Counted from the first letter of the stretch, positions 1 through 5,768 are shown. The stretch is DNA of 6,722 nucleotides from Rikenellaceae bacterium (GCA_900769735.1 CAAGHY010000035.1:1-6722); one strand, 5' to 3'. Made by a program: numbers and translations. The notes: generated by a model not told the origin, from the letters alone.

Positions 1-133
1 GGCTAGAGTTTTTAGGTAGTTTGTCAAGAGCAGCGTAATCGCCAGCCTCTTTCAACTGTTTACGTTTCTCAGCATATTTGGCACATAGTTTAGCGCGTTT
101 TACCTCGCGTGCCTTCATTGATTCTTTTGCCAT
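1..133 (-). CDS. rpsN: 30S ribosomal protein S14 (uS14), 5' part; gene continues past the left edge
   Basis: Only the first 44 codons are in the window. The translation starts MAKESMKAREVKRAKL and continues with KYAEKRKQLKEAGDY and LPKNSS, which is characteristic of bacterial S14. The EAGDYAAL...LPKNSS segment is typical of the long, roughly 89-residue, zinc-independent form rather than the short zinc-ribbon form, although the region that would hold the zinc cysteines lies outside the window. S14 is a component of the 30S head, assembling late near S3 and S10. The start ATG (131-133) lies 25 nt after the rplE stop, the standard spc-operon order. No Shine-Dalgarno sequence is obvious, as is common in Bacteroidota. 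The gene is cut by the window edge and does not look broken. Confidence 0.96.
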   Translation of the reverse strand, partial: MAKESMKAREVKRAKLCAKYAEKRKQLKEAGDYAALDKLPKNSS

Positions 134-158
134 TATCTATCCTCTTTAGTTATTCGTA

Positions 159-749
159 CTATTTTTTAAAAGGCAAACCAAACTCGCGAAGAAGTGCCAA
201 AGCCTCCTCGTCTTTCTCAGTTGAAGTAGTGAAGGTAATCTCCATACCAAGAACTTTGGTGATCTTGTCAATATCAATCTCAGGGAAAATGATCTGCTCT
301 TTAATACCTAGAGTATAGTTTCCTCTGCCATCCAATTTCTGGTTGATACCTTTGAAATCACGGATACGAGGTAGAGATACTGCGATAAGTCTCTCAAGGA
401 ACTCATACATTCTAGCACCACGCAAAGTAACTTTAACACCAATTGGCATACCTTTACGCAATTTGAAGTTAGAGATATCCTTTTTAGAGTAAGTAAGCAT
501 AGCTTTCTGACCAGTGATCATAGTAAGCTCCTGCTGAGCAACCTCGATAAGTTTTTTATCTGCAGTTGCCTGACCCATACCCTGGTTGATGGTGATCTTC
601 TCCAATACTGGAACCTGCATAACTGATTTAAAACCGAAGTCTTTCATCAATTTGGCAACGATCTCCTCTTTGTATTTCTTTTGTAGTGAAGGAACATAGC
701 CCTCTAGTGATACGCCAGCTACAGCTGCGTTTTTAGTCTCTTTTGCCAT
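159..749 (-). CDS. rplE: 50S ribosomal protein L5 (uL5) with an N-terminal extension
   Basis: This 196-residue protein is L5, which binds 5S rRNA in the central protuberance of the 50S subunit. Recognisable segments are the Tyr-Val-Pro...Lys-Lys-Tyr N-terminal helix (about residues 18-30), the KITINQGMGQA strand (about 51-61), the LTMITGQKA segment (about 75-83), FKLRKGMPIGVKVTLRG (about 94-110) and the C-terminal IFPEIDID and GMEITFTTS blocks. Family members usually have about 178-188 residues. The surplus is a 16-17 residue Ala-rich N-terminal tail beginning MAKETKNAAVAG. The ATG overlaps the rplX stop by one base (TAATG), which supports this start and suggests translational coupling. An internal start cannot be excluded, but no Met precedes the conserved core within the tail. 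Confidence 0.96.
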   Translation of the reverse strand: MAKETKNAAVAGVSLEGYVPSLQKKYKEEIVAKLMKDFGFKSVMQVPVLEKITINQGMGQATADKKLIEVAQQELTMITGQKAMLTYSKKDISNFKLRKGMPIGVKVTLRGARMYEFLERLIAVSLPRIRDFKGINQKLDGRGNYTLGIKEQIIFPEIDIDKITKVLGMEITFTTSTEKDEEALALLREFGLPFKK

Positions 750-1072
750 TATTTAATTTCCTCCCCAGATTTTTTAGCATAGCGAACCAGCTTACCTTTC
801 TCGTTCAGTCTGCGACCGATTTTGGTAGCACCACCTTTAACTGGATCTACAACCTGCAAATTTGAAATATGAATACCAGCCTCCTGCTTGATGATTCCAC
901 CCTGTGGGTTCTGTGCATTAGGTTTGGTGTGTTTACTTACCATGTTGAGACCTTCAACGATGGCGCGATTGGTATCCTTATCCACGCTAAGAACTTTACC
1001 GGTTTTACCCTTCTCGTTACCAGCGTTTACAAAAACCATATCGCCTTTCTTAATATGTAACTTCTTATTCAT
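749..1072 (-). CDS. rplX: 50S ribosomal protein L24 (uL24)
   Basis: This 107-residue protein is L24, an assembly-initiating 50S protein that binds the 5' domain of 23S rRNA and sits near the exit tunnel. The N-terminal KOW motif is clear at about residues 7-31 (KKGDMVFVNAGNEKGKTGKV). It is followed by the conserved VEGLNMVSKHTKP block (about 40-52), the GGIIKQEAGIHISNL segment (about 58-72) and the KIGRR basic tail. Length and all blocks are normal for bacterial L24. It starts 16 nt after the rplN stop, and its TAA shares one base with the rplE ATG, so it is co-transcribed with both neighbours. Confidence 0.97.
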   Translation of the reverse strand: MNKKLHIKKGDMVFVNAGNEKGKTGKVLSVDKDTNRAIVEGLNMVSKHTKPNAQNPQGGIIKQEAGIHISNLQVVDPVKGGATKIGRRLNEKGKLVRYAKKSGEEIK

Positions 1073-1088
1073 AATACCGTCCTTGTTT

Positions 1089-1454
1089 TTATAGTACCTC
1101 TGGAGCTAGGGATACAATCTTCATGTAGTTATCACGCAACTCTCTGGCAACTGGACCAAAGATACGAGTTCCGCGAACCTCACCCTGGTTATTCAATAGA
1201 ACGCAAGCGTTCTCGTCAAATCTGATGTAAGAGCCATCTGCACGACGAATCTCTTTTTTAGTACGAACTACAACTGCTTTAGAAACTGAGCCCTTCTTTG
1301 CATCAGCTCCAGGGATAGCGCTTTTTACAGCAACTACGATCTTGTCCCCAACGCTAGCGTAGCGACGGCGAGTACCGCCCAACACACGAATACAAAGAAC
1401 TTCCTTTGCACCACTGTTATCTGCTACCAATAATCTTGATTCTTGTTGTATCAT
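1089..1454 (-). CDS. rplN: 50S ribosomal protein L14 (uL14)
   Basis: This 121-residue protein is L14, one of the most conserved 50S proteins, located at the subunit interface where it contributes to an intersubunit bridge and contacts L19. Diagnostic segments are MIQQESRLLVADNSGAKE at the N-terminus, CIRVLGGTRRRYASVGD (about 21-37), VVRTKKEIRR (about 62-71), NACVLLNNQGEVRGTRIFGPV (about 86-106) and a C-terminal KIVSLAPEVL. Length is typical. It begins 3 nt after the rpsQ stop and precedes rplX, the usual junction between the S10 and spc gene sets. No separate promoter is convincing at this junction, so the two sets are probably transcribed as one unit here. Confidence 0.98.
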   Translation of the reverse strand: MIQQESRLLVADNSGAKEVLCIRVLGGTRRRYASVGDKIVVAVKSAIPGADAKKGSVSKAVVVRTKKEIRRADGSYIRFDENACVLLNNQGEVRGTRIFGPVARELRDNYMKIVSLAPEVL

Positions 1455-1457
1455 GGC

Positions 1458-1712
1458 TTATTTAACTTTTTCTACGATTTCTACTAATCTCCAGCATTTT
1501 GTCTTGCTCAATGGACGTGTCTCCATAATTCTTACAGTATCGCCCTCGCTGCACTCGTTTTTCTCGTCGTGAGCAACAAACTTAGTGGTTTTATTTACGA
1601 ACTTTCCGTAAATAGGGTGTTTCTCTTTTGTCTTTACAGCAACTACGATAGATTTCTCCATTTTGTTGCTAACCACTACACCAATTCTTTCTTTACGAAG
1701 TTTTCTTTCCAT
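1458..1712 (-). CDS. rpsQ: 30S ribosomal protein S17 (uS17)
   Basis: This 84-residue protein is S17, a primary 16S rRNA-binding protein with an OB fold that nucleates the 5' domain of the 30S subunit. Visible family motifs are RKERIGVVVSNKMEKSIVV (about 6-24), the KHPIYGKF segment (about 32-39), HDEKNECSEGDTVRI (about 48-62) and the family signature METRPLSKTKCWRLVEI (about 63-79). Length is normal. It lies 10 nt after the rpmC stop and 3 nt before the rplN start, in the canonical order. Confidence 0.97.
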   Translation of the reverse strand: MERKLRKERIGVVVSNKMEKSIVVAVKTKEKHPIYGKFVNKTTKFVAHDEKNECSEGDTVRIMETRPLSKTKCWRLVEIVEKVK

Positions 1713-1722
1713 GAATCCTCAA

Positions 1723-1926
1723 TTATTTGTCCAACTGGCTCAACACTGTAAGCATTCTGGCAATATTTTTTCTTGCTTTCTTAATTTTAGATGAATCCTC
1801 TAATGGAGAGATTGCATGATTCATCTTAAGTGTGTCAAGATTTGCTCTCTCTGCATCAATGCGCTCTTGCAAATCTTTTGCAGACAATTCACGTATTTCA
1901 GCTATTTTCATCTTCTTTGTCTCCAT
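1723..1926 (-). CDS. rpmC: 50S ribosomal protein L29 (uL29)
   Basis: This protein of up to 67 residues is L29, a small two-helix protein next to L23 at the exit tunnel that forms part of the docking site for trigger factor and SRP. The KIAEIRELSAKDLQERI helix, the LKMNHAISPLEDSSKIK loop and the KKARKNIARMLTVL second helix are typical. Two starts are possible. The first ATG (1926) lies 6 nt after the rplP stop. A second ATG at 1911 (residue 6) gives the family's usual MKIAEIREL beginning and has a GGAG about 9 nt upstream, lying inside the five extra codons. The longer form is listed, but the 1911 start is a serious alternative. Confidence 0.94.
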   Translation of the reverse strand: METKKMKIAEIRELSAKDLQERIDAERANLDTLKMNHAISPLEDSSKIKKARKNIARMLTVLSQLDK

Positions 1927-1932
1927 TAAATA

Positions 1933-2352
1933 TTATTCAACATAATCTCTGCGAACTACGAATTTTGTAGTAACAGGCAATTTCTGTGCGCCAAGGCGTA
2001 GAGCCTCTTTTGCAATCTCCATTGGAACGCCCTCAATCTCGATTAGCATTCTACCAGGAGTAACTGGTGCAACAAATCCCTCTGGAGCACCCTTACCTTT
2101 ACCCATACGTACCTCAGCAGGTTTCTTGGTGAATGGTTTGTCAGGGAAAATACGGATCCAAATTTTACCCTCACGTTTCATATAACGAACTACGGCCTGA
2201 CGTGCAGCCTCAATCTGTTGTCCTGTCATCCAGCAGCTCTCCAAGGTTTTGATACCGAATGATCCAAAAGCCAACTGATTGCCTCTCTGGGCAACGCCCT
2301 TCATACGGCCTTTCTGCTGTCTTCTAAATTTGGTTTTCTTTGGTTGTAACAT
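1933..2352 (-). CDS. rplP: 50S ribosomal protein L16 (uL16), first gene of the transcription unit
   Basis: This 139-residue protein is L16, which binds 23S rRNA near the peptidyl-transferase centre and the A-site tRNA and is a late 50S assembly protein. The Bacteroidota-type sequence is clear: MLQPKKTKFRRQQKGR start, LAFGSFGIKTLE (about 28-39), RYMKREGKIWIRIFPDKP (about 56-73) and VRMGKGKGAPEGFVAPV (about 81-97). Arg82 corresponds to the arginine that is hydroxylated in E. coli L16. In a standard S10 operon rpsC lies immediately upstream. Here there is instead an intergenic region with its own promoter, so rplP leads this operon, about 60 nt downstream of the predicted transcription start. 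Confidence 0.98.
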   Translation of the reverse strand: MLQPKKTKFRRQQKGRMKGVAQRGNQLAFGSFGIKTLESCWMTGQQIEAARQAVVRYMKREGKIWIRIFPDKPFTKKPAEVRMGKGKGAPEGFVAPVTPGRMLIEIEGVPMEIAKEALRLGAQKLPVTTKFVVRRDYVE

Positions 2353-2400
2353 AACTCTAAGTATAATTTATTGATTCTCAGCTAGTTGGCTGTAACGGAG

Positions 2401-2413
2401 CCCATTTGCTGGG
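2401..2413 (-). promoter_or_regulatory. Predicted 5'-terminal hairpin of the rplP leader
   Basis: The RNA read from the minus strand contains CCCA-GCAAA-TGGG, a 4-bp GC-rich stem with a 5-nt loop. It begins one or two bases after the predicted transcription start, so the message would open with a stem-loop. Further down the leader two alternative short stems share the segment at 2388-2391: CAGC (2389-2392) with GCTG (2379-2382), and AGCC (2388-2391) with GGCT (2399-2402), the latter also competing with the terminal hairpin. Structured 5' ends can stabilise mRNA, and ribosomal-protein leaders are often sites of feedback control. Neither role is shown here. The stems are short and could be fortuitous. 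Confidence 0.35.
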
Positions 2414-2416
2414 TTG

Positions 2417-2446
2417 CAAAGATACACATTTTTTTTTATCTGCAAA
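2417..2446 (-). promoter_or_regulatory. Bacteroidetes-type promoter for the rplP ribosomal-protein operon
   Basis: On the minus strand a TTTG (2443-2446) is followed after 18 bp by TATCTTTG (2417-2424). This matches the Bacteroidetes -33 TTTG and -7 TAnnTTTG consensus. The spacer contains a run of nine A, and the 60 bp upstream are very AT-rich with A and T tracts, as expected for a strong promoter. Transcription would start near 2414-2415, giving a leader of about 62 nt before the rplP ATG. It is the only full consensus match in the intergenic region and is correctly placed. Confidence 0.8.
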
Positions 2447-2526
2447 TATTTTTTTGAAAATATCATCAATTTTGGTCAAAATATTTGAATACCCAACCTA
2501 TGCTTTCTCAAGCAGTTACAGAGTTC

Positions 2527-2574
2527 AAAAAAAATCCCGCACCTGCAATTTGGTCTAAATTGACAAGTGCGGAA
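2527..2574 (-). terminator. Strong intrinsic terminator after the gltS-dipeptidase unit
   Basis: In minus-strand RNA, TTCCGCACTTG (2564-2574) pairs with CAGGTGCGGGA (2535-2545) through two G-U pairs. One bulged T follows, then CAATTT pairs with AAATTG around the 5-nt loop AGACC, for about 17 pairs in all. Eight U follow at once (2527-2534). The hairpin starts about 21 nt after the dipeptidase stop codon. A further complementary pair, GAACTCT (2572-2578) and AGAGTTC (2520-2526), flanks the hairpin and U-tract. The element insulates the ribosomal-protein promoter downstream from read-through. Confidence 0.9.
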
Positions 2575-2595
2575 CTCTCTGATAAATTCAGGCAA

Positions 2596-3705
2596 CTATC
2601 TAGCCTGTTTCTTCTCCTTTTTCATCTGTTTGGCAACCTCAATCGTTTTCTCCCAAACTCTCATAAAATTGCCACCCCAGAACATCTCAAGTTCTTTTTC
2701 TGTATAACCCCTCTTCAAAAGCTCTATGGTAACCTCCTTCATCTTTGAACAGTCCTCAAACCCAACCATACCGCCACCACCGTCAAAATCAGTACCCAAA
2801 CCAATATGTTCAGGACCCACAAGATTCTTTATATGATCAATATGATCAGCCAGATGCTTTACAGTTGTTTCGTTTTTAGGGGCATTGGTAAGGCACCATC
2901 TTCCAGTAGCTATCTGAATGACGCCACCGGTGGCTGAAATATCCTTAAGTTCCTGATCTGTAAGGTTTCTAGGATGATCCTTGATTGCCCTGACCGCTGA
3001 ATGGGATGCAAATATTGGAGCCTTGCTCAACTTCATTACATCATAAAGTGTAGAAGTGCTGGCGTGAGAAACATCCACCAACATTCCAAGTTCATTCATC
3101 CTCCCGATAACTTTCTCCCCGAACTCGGACAAACCTCCGTGTCCGTTAGGATTATCGTACCTGGAGGCATCACAAATGTCATTTGTATAATTGTGACACA
3201 AAGTGATGTACCTGCACCCGGCATTATAAAATGCATCCACCTTATCAAGGTCTGTACCAACACCATATCCGTTCTCCAAAGCAAAAATCACTACACTCTT
3301 CCCTTTCTTCTTCAATTTGCGGACATCATCAGGGGTATAGGCAATTGCAGCCTCATCCTTACGGTCATTCACATATTTTTTGAACAGATTCAACTCATCC
3401 ATCGCATACTGGTAAACGGAATCCCTTGAAGAATCCCTCAAAGGGCCCTGATCAAGATAAATTGCAAAAAATGCGGCATCAAGGCCTCCCTTTTTCATAA
3501 GGGGGAATGTAACCTGACCTTTGGTCACACTCCAATCCTCACCATCGGGATGATTAAGATACATTGCTGTATCATTATGAGTATCAATGGTTACATATTT
3601 GGCGTGTATTTCATCAGCCTTCTTTCTGTATTCCTCATCAGAGGTTTGTGCGTAGGCTCCAACAAATAACATCTGGGCAGCCAACAACAATATTGTCTTT
3701 TTCAT
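2596..3705 (-). CDS. Exported M19-family dipeptidase (renal/membrane dipeptidase type)
   Basis: This 369-residue zinc metallopeptidase of family M19 hydrolyses dipeptides; family members also accept substrates with a C-terminal D-residue. Residues 1-20 form a signal peptide (Lys-Lys, hydrophobic core, AYA then Gln), so the mature enzyme should be periplasmic or surface-exposed, and Gln at +1 is typical of Bacteroidota. The metal and catalytic residues are all present: His43 and Asp45 (DTHND), Glu144 (ALENG), His214 (DVSH), His235 (FASHSAVRAI) and Asp306 (GTDFDGG). The C-terminal GGNFMRVW is also typical. It looks full length and intact. It starts 3 nt after the gltS stop, so the two are surely co-transcribed. 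Substrate preference cannot be read from the sequence. Confidence 0.95.
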   Translation of the reverse strand: MKKTILLLAAQMLFVGAYAQTSDEEYRKKADEIHAKYVTIDTHNDTAMYLNHPDGEDWSVTKGQVTFPLMKKGGLDAAFFAIYLDQGPLRDSSRDSVYQYAMDELNLFKKYVNDRKDEAAIAYTPDDVRKLKKKGKSVVIFALENGYGVGTDLDKVDAFYNAGCRYITLCHNYTNDICDASRYDNPNGHGGLSEFGEKVIGRMNELGMLVDVSHASTSTLYDVMKLSKAPIFASHSAVRAIKDHPRNLTDQELKDISATGGVIQIATGRWCLTNAPKNETTVKHLADHIDHIKNLVGPEHIGLGTDFDGGGGMVGFEDCSKMKEVTIELLKRGYTEKELEMFWGGNFMRVWEKTIEVAKQMKKEKKQAR

Positions 3706-3708
3706 TTT

Positions 3709-5055
3709 CTATTTCTTTTTGATCCACCAACCCATTTTAACTGCCAAAAGAACCAATAATGCAGAAAGGACAAGACAGCCAAGTGAAAGCCACAAACCCA
3801 TTCCATTTGCAAACATTATAGGAACAAATGTAATTAGAAGGATCTCAACAGGAGCAATAGGAAGATATGCAAGGGCATAATCATCCATAGCCTTGCTGGC
3901 AAGCTTAGGGTCTACAATTCTGATAAGGGCAATACCCATTGCCATTGTACCGGTCCACCAGCCCCAGGCAAAAATGGTTCTCTCAAACCAGTAAGTTTTT
4001 GAAAGTCTCTTACCAAAATAGAATGTGATGCCAAACACCATAAGCGCACCCACAAGAATAAGAACAACAAGAGGCATTGCATATTTCACAACCACACCAA
4101 GTTTGATTGAAGCCACACCAAATGCCACTAGCAGGTCAGTACTCATACTGCCAATACGCTGAGTGGTAACAGGGCATATATAATCTGTAACATTGGTAGC
4201 GTCAAACACTTTCTTAAGGATCAAGCCTACAATGAAAGCACAACTGAACACTGGAAGTTCCAACTGCGGATACCATTGTTTCACTCCAACACTTAGAGAG
4301 TAACCAAGGAATGCCACCAACAGCACCAAAGCAAAATGGAAAGTAAGCGGCTCAATTGAAATTCCCGAAGTGGTTGCATTACCCATAGTTTCACGCTTGC
4401 CCTCAGGAACCAGACCTGAACGCAACTCGTTTGGAAGATCTGCAAAATCAGAAATGAATGCAGTCTGCTTGTTCTTGGCAGCCCATTTGATCATTACAAG
4501 GCCAAAAATAATGGCACATATAACACCCATTGTGGCAGTAGTCATACCAAGACTTGCTGCCTCATCCCAACCCAAGCCGTTGAAAGCCTCTCCAATAGCA
4601 GCAGCAGTACCGTGACCGCCATAAAAACCGGTAGAAAGCATAACACCAAAGGCATCGTGAAGATCAGGCCAAATAAGTTTCAATACAAACAAGCCGAACA
4701 AACCTGCCAAAGCCCACTGCAACAACATACCCAACTGGGCAAAAACCCACATAGGGCCAACTCTGCCTGCAACCTCCTTAACTGAAAATTTTGGGGAAGA
4801 AAGAGGAAGGGCTCCAAATACCAACGCAATAAGGACAGCTGCATAAGTTCCCATACTTCCCGACAGCGGCAACCATCCCAAACCGTTAGGGCCGAATGCC
4901 AAACCCAATACTCCGGCAATAAGGCTAGGCGGGATGAACAATTGCTGTATCAACTTTACTTTTACTCTAATGAACTTGCCCACAAGAATAAGGGCAGATA
5001 TTATACCCAGGTCTGTAAGAAGAACCCACGGCGTAAACACATCAGTACTGAACAT
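3709..5055 (-). CDS. gltS: GltS-family sodium/glutamate symporter
   Basis: This 448-residue inner-membrane protein has about ten or more hydrophobic segments and belongs to the GltS family, Na+-coupled transporters of glutamate (E. coli GltS takes L- and D-glutamate). Both family pore-loop signatures are present, one in each inverted half: GGHGTAAAIG (about 146-155) and GWWTGTMAMGIALIRIVDP (about 365-383). The halves are separated by a hydrophilic, presumably cytosolic linker (about 191-235). The protein is somewhat longer than E. coli GltS (about 400 residues), mainly in the linker and termini. It is the first gene of a two-gene unit with the exported dipeptidase, supporting a role in taking up a peptide-derived amino acid. 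Other anionic amino acids are possible substrates. Confidence 0.88.
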   Translation of the reverse strand: MFSTDVFTPWVLLTDLGIISALILVGKFIRVKVKLIQQLFIPPSLIAGVLGLAFGPNGLGWLPLSGSMGTYAAVLIALVFGALPLSSPKFSVKEVAGRVGPMWVFAQLGMLLQWALAGLFGLFVLKLIWPDLHDAFGVMLSTGFYGGHGTAAAIGEAFNGLGWDEAASLGMTTATMGVICAIIFGLVMIKWAAKNKQTAFISDFADLPNELRSGLVPEGKRETMGNATTSGISIEPLTFHFALVLLVAFLGYSLSVGVKQWYPQLELPVFSCAFIVGLILKKVFDATNVTDYICPVTTQRIGSMSTDLLVAFGVASIKLGVVVKYAMPLVVLILVGALMVFGITFYFGKRLSKTYWFERTIFAWGWWTGTMAMGIALIRIVDPKLASKAMDDYALAYLPIAPVEILLITFVPIMFANGMGLWLSLGCLVLSALLVLLAVKMGWWIKKK

Positions 5056-5071
5056 TATATTTGATTTTTAG

Positions 5072-5103
5072 TTTTTACAATGTTTGTAAAGTTAGTATTT
5101 TTG
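5072..5103 (+). promoter_or_regulatory. Possible promoter of the DUF4294 gene
   Basis: TATTTTTG (5096-5103) is an exact TAnnTTTG match to the Bacteroidetes -7 element. Only a degenerate T-run (5072-5076) lies about 19-20 bp upstream where TTTG is expected. Transcription would begin about 5106-5110, only a few bases before the ATG at 5112, so the mRNA would be leaderless or nearly so. The near-absent leader and weak -33 element lower confidence. Confidence 0.45.
5074..5090. promoter_or_regulatory. Palindromic candidate operator between gltS and the DUF4294 gene
   Basis: TTTACAA-TGT-TTGTAAA is a perfect inverted repeat with 7-bp arms and a 3-bp centre, in the middle of the 56-bp divergent intergenic region. 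It touches the possible -7 element of the gltS promoter and sits between the -33 and -7 regions of the possible promoter for the opposite gene. That placement suits a dimeric repressor controlling one or both genes. No regulator family is recognised from the site, and AT-rich palindromes can arise by chance. Confidence 0.4.
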
Positions 5104-5120
5104 TGGGACTTATGGCCAAA
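5087..5120 (-). promoter_or_regulatory. Possible promoter of the gltS-dipeptidase unit
   Basis: On the minus strand TAACTTTA (5087-5094) matches seven of eight positions of TAnnTTTG, and a TTTG (5117-5120) lies 22 bp upstream, slightly wider than usual. This would give a leader of about 30 nt before the gltS ATG. It overlaps the opposite-facing promoter and the palindrome, and its -33 element falls inside the start of the DUF4294 gene. Confidence 0.3.
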
Positions 5121-5768
5121 AATGTTTTAAAATATTGTCTATTGCCCCTGTTTTGCCTGATGTGGAGCACATTCCTCTACGGGCAAAAGCCCGGCCATGC
5201 AATGGGTTATGAGATAATGGACGGAGACACAGTATACGTAGACAAAATCACCCCTGCCTATGTATTCAACAGGCCGGAAAGGGTAAAGAACTCCAAAGAA
5301 TGGAGAAAATATTACCGCACAGTATACAATTTTGCCAAAGTATATCCATACGCCCTTAAGGCCAAGGAGATAATGCAGGATGCAGACAGCACCATTGCCA
5401 GATCAAACTTCACCCCACGGGAGAGGGAAAAATACATTAAAGAATATGAAAAAAGGTTGTTCAGGGAGTTTGAAAAACCGCTTAGAAACCTTACAATAAC
5501 CCAAGGCAAACTTCTGCTGAAACTGATGGACCGCGAAATGGGTCTCTCATCATTCTATGTAATAAGGAATTACAAGGGTGGAGCAGCTGCCGGGTTCTGG
5601 CAGGGAATAGCAAAAATATTCGGCTCAGACCTGAAAAAACAATATGACCGTTTTGGAGAAGACAAGATGGTAGAAGAACTGGTACAGATGTACCACAACG
5701 GGCAATTCCCGTTCCTCTACAGTTCCATATTCGGCACTTGGCACGTTTCTCCGTCAAAAAGCAGATAG
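5112..5768 (+). CDS. Exported DUF4294 family protein of unknown function
   Basis: This 218-residue protein matches the Bacteroidota-specific DUF4294 family, for which no function is established. Residues 1-24 are a signal peptide (Lys-containing start, hydrophobic core, LYG then Gln25), so it is likely periplasmic. Recognisable family segments are EWRKYYRTVYNFAKVYPYA (about 63-81), LTITQGKLLLKLMDREMG (about 127-144), and the GFWQGIAKIFGSDLKKQYD block (about 161-179). The middle (about 83-125) is strongly charged and probably helical. The ATG at 5112 is chosen over one at 5061: it starts directly at the signal peptide, and the longer form would add 17 residues lying over the promoter region. 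It is transcribed alone, diverging from gltS, and its last 52 bp overlap the LpxH-like gene on the other strand. Confidence 0.88.
   Translation: MAKNVLKYCLLPLFCLMWSTFLYGQKPGHAMGYEIMDGDTVYVDKITPAYVFNRPERVKNSKEWRKYYRTVYNFAKVYPYALKAKEIMQDADSTIARSNFTPREREKYIKEYEKRLFREFEKPLRNLTITQGKLLLKLMDREMGLSSFYVIRNYKGGAAAGFWQGIAKIFGSDLKKQYDRFGEDKMVEELVQMYHNGQFPFLYSSIFGTWHVSPSKSR

Noticed and set aside
1157..1164. A TATCTTTG match on the minus strand inside rplN, resembling a Bacteroidetes -7 element.
   Set aside because: It lies in the conserved rplN coding sequence with no TTTG about 18-21 bp upstream, so it is most likely chance.
2429..2437. The run of nine T on the plus strand as a possible terminator tract.
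   Set aside because: No stem precedes it on the plus strand. It is the A-run in the spacer of the rplP promoter.
2589..2607. A CAGGC/GCCTG inverted repeat over the dipeptidase stop codon.
   Set aside because: It has a 5-bp stem, 9-nt loop and no U-tract. The real terminator lies just downstream.
2485..2748. An 87-codon plus-strand open frame across the intergenic region.
   Set aside because: It runs through the terminator hairpin and antisense to the dipeptidase C-terminus. The protein is low-complexity and unlike any family.
3001..3429. A 142-codon plus-strand frame antisense to the dipeptidase.
   Set aside because: It is a shadow of a gene with complete active-site motifs. It has no promoter and no recognisable domain.
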